Below are positions 59,564 to 64,000 of a stretch of 64,000 nucleotides of DNA, in pieces. Position 1 is the first letter of the stretch. The number at the start of each line of letters is the position of its first letter. The notes under the pieces were generated by a model. It made no database searches. It was given only the letters and a program-made list of their open reading frames with translations, and was not told where the DNA came from. The stretch is from the NCBI RefSeq assembly GCF_030209755.1, contig NZ_JARVRH010000008.1, positions 62,001 to 126,000 on the forward strand, read 5' to 3'. The stretch comes from Arthrobacter sp. efr-133-TYG-118. GTDB lineage: Bacteria > Actinomycetota > Actinomycetes > Actinomycetales > Micrococcaceae. The translations under genes were made by a program, and so were the position numbers.

Positions 59564-61093
59564 CTACTGTGGTTCGCGGCCTTCGCTGCGGAACCAGTCG
59601 AACGTGACCGTGCCGCGGCTCGCGAAGACGCCGGCAACCCTTCCCGTAAAGGAGGCCGCGGTTTCTGCCGAGAGATACCGGCCGTCCAGTTCCGCCAAAG
59701 TGAGCAGTTCGCCGTCGACGACCGCTTGGAGGGCGATGGTGTCCGAGCTCAGGTGCCCGAAGCCGATGCCCGAATCCGGCTGGCGGGTTTCGATGCGAAG
59801 TTCCAGCGACCCAGGAGGAACCTGTCGCGTCCAACTCTGTTCGATCGAGGAAATCCGGGCCCTTGCTGTGAGGGTGGTCCCGTTCAGTTCGATCGAATAG
59901 TGATGTGCCTCGTCGTAGCGGACCGCAAGGCCGCCGGCATTCCCCTTCCCGGCAAGGGGGTCAAGCTCCTCGGGAGCTCCCGTGTCCACCAGAGCCGAGA
60001 CGGTCTCCACCTGGTAGCGCTGGCGGCGCCCCAGGAAGGAAGGCCTGGAATCATCCAGGCCGGTACCGTCGCTGACGAGGGTGAGGCGCCCGGGGTTCTT
60101 CTCGGCGGAGGCGAACGTGCCGGGGAATCGCCGGACGGCGATCCAGCCGCCGTCGAGCTCGGCGTCCGCAAAGTTGTCCTCGAACTCGCCACCGCCGGGG
60201 CGCGGGTTGAGGATGACCGGTTCGACGACGGGCCAGCCGTCCTCCCACGTGACCGGGGTGATGAAGGTTTCCCTGCCCAAGGCGGAGAAGGCCCGGGTCA
60301 TGCCCTTGGGCCGCATGCCCAGCAGCACCATGGCCCAGCCGCCGTCGGGTGTTTGCACCAGGTCGCCGTGGCCGGTGTTCTGGATGGGGCGCTCGGTGCT
60401 CCGGGCACTCAGGATGGGGTTGGCGGGGTTGCCCTCGAATGGACCGGCCGGCGACGTTCCGCGGGCAATGCTGACGCAGTGTCCGCGCTCGGTGCCGCCC
60501 TCGGCGATCATGAGGTACCAGTAGTCGCCATGTCGGTACAGGTGCGGTGCCTCGGGGAACATCAGGCCGGTGCCGGACCACACGCTGCGGGGTTCCTCCA
60601 GGGCCTTGCCGGCTTCGAGATCCACGCGGACCTGGAGGATGCCGCCGTGCTCTCCGATGTTCCCGGTGACGGTGTCGAGTCCCGAGTACGTCATGTAGGC
60701 GGTGCCGTCCTCGTCCCAGGCAAGGTCCTGGTCGATCCCGATGACGCCCTCAATGACGAGCCCGTCGCTCCACGGGCCGGCAGGATCCTTGGCAGTGAAC
60801 ACCAGGGTCCCCCGCGCCATGGCATCGGTGACGGCGACGTAGAACAGGCCGTCGTGGAACCGGATGGTGGGTGCCCAAGCGCCGCCAAGGGTGGGCACGT
60901 CCTTTGAGTCGAGCTGCCCTTCCCGGTCCACCACGTGGCCGATCCGGTCCCAGTTGACCAGGTCGGTGCTGTGGTAGATCGGAATGCCGGGGAGGTATTC
61001 GAACGTGGAGGTCGCCAGATAGTAGTCCTCGCCGACCTTGACGATGCTTGGATCTGGGTTGAAGCCCGGAATCAGTGGGTTAGGGAAGTTCAT
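59564..61093 (-). CDS. GH43 family glycosidase (beta-xylosidase/arabinofuranosidase type)
   Basis: 509 residues from ATG 61093, overlapping the GH3 gene by 4 bases. A five-bladed propeller holds the base Asp in PGFNPDPSIVKVGEDYYL, DEDGTAYMTYSG, and the acid Glu in FPEAPHLYRHGDYWYLM. A C-terminal GH43_C2 beta sandwich starts near residue 320 with GRRQRYQVETVSALVD. XynB-like enzymes release xylose or arabinose from short oligosaccharides. No signal peptide; cytosolic. Confidence 0.9.
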   Translation of the reverse strand: MNFPNPLIPGFNPDPSIVKVGEDYYLATSTFEYLPGIPIYHSTDLVNWDRIGHVVDREGQLDSKDVPTLGGAWAPTIRFHDGLFYVAVTDAMARGTLVFTAKDPAGPWSDGLVIEGVIGIDQDLAWDEDGTAYMTYSGLDTVTGNIGEHGGILQVRVDLEAGKALEEPRSVWSGTGLMFPEAPHLYRHGDYWYLMIAEGGTERGHCVSIARGTSPAGPFEGNPANPILSARSTERPIQNTGHGDLVQTPDGGWAMVLLGMRPKGMTRAFSALGRETFITPVTWEDGWPVVEPVILNPRPGGGEFEDNFADAELDGGWIAVRRFPGTFASAEKNPGRLTLVSDGTGLDDSRPSFLGRRQRYQVETVSALVDTGAPEELDPLAGKGNAGGLAVRYDEAHHYSIELNGTTLTARARISSIEQSWTRQVPPGSLELRIETRQPDSGIGFGHLSSDTIALQAVVDGELLTLAELDGRYLSAETAASFTGRVAGVFASRGTVTFDWFRSEGREPQ

Positions 61094-63606
61094 GCAGCGC
61101 CTCCAAGGGTGAGAACGGTTTCGAGCGGAAGCTCGCTGACTGAGGTGCCGATGCGCAAGCGGTAGTCCCCTGGTTCGTACGTCCAGCCGTTGTCCCAGTA
61201 GGCCAGGAGGCGAGTTGGGATGTTGATGACCACGGTGAGTGTCTCGCCGGGTCCAGCCCATACGGGGGCGGAGGCGACGAGCCAGCGGACCGGACGGTCC
61301 ACGGCCGAGCCGGGCCGTTCGGCGTAGAGCTGCACCACTTGCTTGCCGGGGCGGTTGCCGGTGTTGGACAGCGTCACGGTCAGGGGCACGACGGCGCCGG
61401 GCACCGTGATCGCAGGAGCGTCAACAGAGTCAAGGGTCCATTCGGTGTAGCCGAGTCCGTGCCCGAATTCGTAGGCCGGCTCAGTCCCTTCCCTAAGCCA
61501 GGCCCGGTAGCCGATGTGGATGCCTTCTTCGTATTCCAGCTTTCCGTCGGCGTCCGGGGTGGTGTTGATGACCGGCACGTCTTCCTGGGTTGCGGGCCAG
61601 GTGGTCGGAAGCCGGCCGCCGGGTTCTGCGGCGCCGGTGAGGATGTCGGCGAGGGCTGTGCCGAATTCCTGCCCGCCGAAGTACCCGATGAGGGTCGCGG
61701 CCACCTCGTCCCGCCAAGGCAGCAGCACCGGGGACCCGGAGTTGACGATCACGATGGTGTGCGGGTTGGCCGCGGCGACGGCGTGGACCAGGCGGTCCTG
61801 CAGGCCCGGAAGCTCCAGGGTGGTGCGGTCGTAGCCTTCGGATTCGACGCGGGAGTTCGTGCCGACCACGACGACGGCGACCTGGGCCGCCCGGGCCGCC
61901 TCAACGGCGTCGTTGATCAGGGTCTCCGGATCGGTGCCGTCCGCTTCGAGCCCGATGGTCACGGCCAGGGCGTTGGACAGGGACCCGGTGCGGCCCGCGA
62001 GGTCCAGTTCGACCGTCACTTCCAGCGGAACACCTGCGGTCGCCCGGACCGGGACGGAGGCCGAGGGCGGGGCCAGGAAAGCAGCGCCCAGGTCAGTGCC
62101 TGTGGCCTCGATGGAAGCCTCATGCGCCAAGACGCCGTCCACGAAGATCCGCCCATGCCCCACGGTGGAGAAGCCGATGCGGATGGTGCCGGTTTCCTCG
62201 GGCGTGTAGTGGGTGTGGAACTGGACCATGGAGGACTCCGCGATGGGGGCGTCCCCGCCGAACCAGACCAGCGCAGTGGAGAGGCGGTCCTCCGAGAAGA
62301 GTTCCTTGCCTGTGGAGGCAAAGAAACGCACCCGCAGCCCCGGCCCGCCGGTAACCGGGTTCCTGAGCTGTTCCAGGGGCAGTTCGGCGATGCCTTCCTG
62401 CACCACCGCGCCCACGTTGTAGCTGACGTTCTCCGGGCCGAACGCGGTACGGATCCCGTCCAGCGGGGTGACGATCTTTTCCGGGACCACGGTCGCGGAA
62501 CCGCCGCCCTGTGTCCTGGCATGGCGGGCATTGTGCCCGATCACCGCCACGCTGGTGACAGAGGCCGGAGCCAGCGGCAGCACGCCGTCGTTCTTCACCA
62601 TCACCGTCCCGGCCACGGAGGCCTCCCTCGCAAACGCGAGCGGGTCCTCGTGGTCCACCGGCTCCGCGGCCGCGGGTTCGAAGCCCTCCAAGGCGCCCAC
62701 CCGGGCGGCCAGCTGCAGGATCCGCAGCACCTTCCGGTCAACCGCGGCCTCCGAAACCGTGCCGCACTTCACCGCCAGCACGAGCGCCGGACCCCACGGC
62801 CCGTCCGGACCCGGCATCACCAGATCCTGGGAATGCTTCGCGCTCTCCACGCTGCGCACCGCGGTCCAGTCGCTGATCACCACGCCGTCAAAACCCCACT
62901 CGGTGTTCAGCGGAGATTCCAGCAGATCGTTTTCGGTGGCCGTGGCACCGTTGACCGAGTTGTACGCGCTCATCACCAGCCACGCCTTCGAGTCCACGAT
63001 GGCCTTCTCGAACGCCAGCAGATACAGCTCCCGCAAAGGGCGTTCGTCGACCAGAACATCCACGGTGAACCGGTCCGTTTCGGAGTCGTTGGCCACGTAA
63101 TGCTTCGGGGTGGCACCGACGCCGTTGCGCTGGACCCCGGCCACATACGCCGCCGCAAGTTCACCGGTCAGGACCGGGTCCTCGCTGAACGCCTCGAAAT
63201 GCCGGCCACCCAGCGGGGAACGGTGCAGGTTGATGGTCGGGCCCAGCACGACGTCGACACCCTTGCGCCGGGCCTCGACCGCCGAAGCAGCCCCCAAACG
63301 GTCCGCCATGGCAGGATCCCAGGACGAACTGATCGCCGTCGCGGACGGGAAGTTCATTGACGGCTGCCGCTCATCCCAAACCTCACCACGCACCCCCGTA
63401 GGCCCGTCCGAGAACAGCATCCGGCGCAGCCCGATCTTCTCCACCGGCCAGGTCGTCCAAAAATCCCGGCCCGTCAGCAACCGCACCTTCTCCTCCAGGC
63501 TCAGCCGGTCCAAGAGGGACTCGAGGCGTTGGTCGATGGTCTGGTCGGTGAGGAGGTCCATGGTGGCTTTCTTGTCTGTCTTGAGGGATGAAATGTCGAT
63601 GCTCAT
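61090..63606 (-). CDS. GH3 beta-glucosidase/xylosidase with PA14 insertion
   Basis: 838 residues from ATG 63606 (ATGA overlap with GH1); ATG 63561 is an alternative. The N-terminal barrel has LFSDGPTGVRGE, ATPKHYVANDSETDR and the nucleophile Asp in VVISDWTAVRS. The second domain contains a PA14-like insert (about 400-500, FHTHYTPEETGTIRIGFST) that often shapes the active site in beta-glucosidases. A C-terminal fibronectin-III-like domain ends with YRLRIGTSVSELP. Cytosolic enzyme for beta-linked oligosaccharides or plant glucosides. Confidence 0.9.
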   Translation of the reverse strand: MSIDISSLKTDKKATMDLLTDQTIDQRLESLLDRLSLEEKVRLLTGRDFWTTWPVEKIGLRRMLFSDGPTGVRGEVWDERQPSMNFPSATAISSSWDPAMADRLGAASAVEARRKGVDVVLGPTINLHRSPLGGRHFEAFSEDPVLTGELAAAYVAGVQRNGVGATPKHYVANDSETDRFTVDVLVDERPLRELYLLAFEKAIVDSKAWLVMSAYNSVNGATATENDLLESPLNTEWGFDGVVISDWTAVRSVESAKHSQDLVMPGPDGPWGPALVLAVKCGTVSEAAVDRKVLRILQLAARVGALEGFEPAAAEPVDHEDPLAFAREASVAGTVMVKNDGVLPLAPASVTSVAVIGHNARHARTQGGGSATVVPEKIVTPLDGIRTAFGPENVSYNVGAVVQEGIAELPLEQLRNPVTGGPGLRVRFFASTGKELFSEDRLSTALVWFGGDAPIAESSMVQFHTHYTPEETGTIRIGFSTVGHGRIFVDGVLAHEASIEATGTDLGAAFLAPPSASVPVRATAGVPLEVTVELDLAGRTGSLSNALAVTIGLEADGTDPETLINDAVEAARAAQVAVVVVGTNSRVESEGYDRTTLELPGLQDRLVHAVAAANPHTIVIVNSGSPVLLPWRDEVAATLIGYFGGQEFGTALADILTGAAEPGGRLPTTWPATQEDVPVINTTPDADGKLEYEEGIHIGYRAWLREGTEPAYEFGHGLGYTEWTLDSVDAPAITVPGAVVPLTVTLSNTGNRPGKQVVQLYAERPGSAVDRPVRWLVASAPVWAGPGETLTVVINIPTRLLAYWDNGWTYEPGDYRLRIGTSVSELPLETVLTLGGAA

Positions 63607-64000
63607 GCGGTGGCACTCGTGGTGACTGCGGCCCCGGCGGCTTCGCGTTGGGCGGCAATGATGTCCCGGTACCAGTACGCGCTCCACTTGGGGATGCGGG
63701 CCTGGGTGCCGTAGTCCACGTAGACCAGGCCGAAGCGCTTGTCGTAGCCCTCGGCCCATTCGAAGTTGTCCATGAAGGACCACGCGAAGTAGCCGCGAAC
63801 GTCCACGCCGCCGGCGATCGTCTCTCCTACGGCGGAAATGTAGCCGCGAAGGTAGTCGATGCGTTCGGGGTCGCGAACCTCGCCGTTCGGATCCACGTAG
63901 TCGTGGAATGTGGCGCCGTTTTCCGTGACGTACAGCGGAAGGGAGGTGTATTCTGCGGCGACCCGTTTGAGTACCGCCTTGAGTGCCCCTGGCGTGTTGG
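63603..64000 (-). CDS. GH1 beta-glucosidase, C-terminal part (cut by window edge)
   Basis: About 132 residues remain; the frame is open to base 64000, so the start lies beyond. The nucleophile motif PLYVTENGA (Glu) is near the cut end, followed by DYVDPNGEVRDPERIDYLRG, GGVDVRGYFAWSFMDNFEWA and KRFGLVYVDYGTQ in parts, all standard for GH1. It is the upstream partner of the GH3 gene in the hydrolase operon and overlaps it by 4 bases. Confidence 0.92.
   Translation of the reverse strand, partial: NTPGALKAVLKRVAAEYTSLPLYVTENGATFHDYVDPNGEVRDPERIDYLRGYISAVGETIAGGVDVRGYFAWSFMDNFEWAEGYDKRFGLVYVDYGTQARIPKWSAYWYRDIIAAQREAAGAAVTTSATA

Noticed and set aside
61339..63360. Open frame of 673 residues opposite the GH3 gene
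   Set aside because: No recognisable domain and full overlap with a complete GH3 enzyme.

Overview
The window is high-GC DNA with actinobacterial gene content and looks like a free-living soil member of the Micrococcaceae, close to Arthrobacter or Paenarthrobacter. This rests on the base composition, frequent GTG/TTG starts, many LacI/IclR/MarR regulators, sugar ABC systems without their own ATPase, a valine-degradation operon, an Asp23-type envelope-stress operon and a plant-polysaccharide hydrolase operon. It reads as ordinary chromosome: I see no insertion sequence, prophage, CRISPR array, plasmid function or integrase. Genes are dense and mostly in overlapping operons.

Layout. 1-2914: end of a protein tyrosine phosphatase, a Tat-exported alpha/beta hydrolase, pyrE and an NAD(P)-binding oxidoreductase. 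2994-10467: a minus-strand sugar/polyol operon (binding protein, two permeases, two sugar-isomerase-like TIM barrels, a Gfo/Idh/MocA dehydrogenase) with a divergent LacI regulator. 10626-14850: nadE, an acyl-CoA synthetase with a MarR regulator, and a sulfurtransferase. 14864-19141: valine degradation (enoyl-CoA hydratase, mmsB, 3-hydroxyisobutyryl-CoA hydrolase-like, mmsA). 19381-21517: photolyase and a fasciclin lipoprotein. 21732-25396: IclR regulator divergent from a 3-oxoacid CoA-transferase pair and an SCP-x-type thiolase. 25437-28014: an exported HbpS/GlcG-like protein divergent from a NarL-type sensor kinase and response regulator, resembling the Streptomyces HbpS-SenS-SenR heme/redox system. 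28113-31215: a RibD-C reductase, an HdeD-like membrane protein, exonuclease III and an unknown protein. 31229-37928: an alpha-glucoside locus (LacI, ABC permeases, binding protein, divergent GH13 enzyme) with a perfect LacI/CcpA-type operator. 38048-40916: an 11-mer-repeat LEA-like protein and an Asp23/DUF2273/DUF6286/AmaP operon. 41220-41592: tRNA-Glu, tRNA-Asp and tRNA-Phe in one unit. 41844-46415: EamA exporter, PfkB kinase with LacI regulator, a small zincin, and a CDF zinc-type transporter. 46435-54845: a PEP-synthase/rifamycin-phosphotransferase-like enzyme, a double universal stress protein, a short dinucleotide-binding protein, CopC, an AzgA-type purine permease and hutG. 54850-64000: a minus-strand glycoside hydrolase operon (GH1, GH3, GH43, GH78, DUF4038), entering from the right edge.

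Shared logic. Much of the window serves uptake and breakdown of plant-derived sugars and acids under local repressors. A second theme is stress physiology: the HbpS-like three-component set, Asp23 operon, LEA-like protein, Usp, photolyase and ExoIII. The least-explained non-coding features are long dispersed palindromes just after gene ends, one family present twice. I found no clearly new multi-gene system. The strongest candidates for a second look are the HbpS-like sensing trio, the LEA-like/Asp23 neighbourhood, the Rph-like enzyme and the palindromes.
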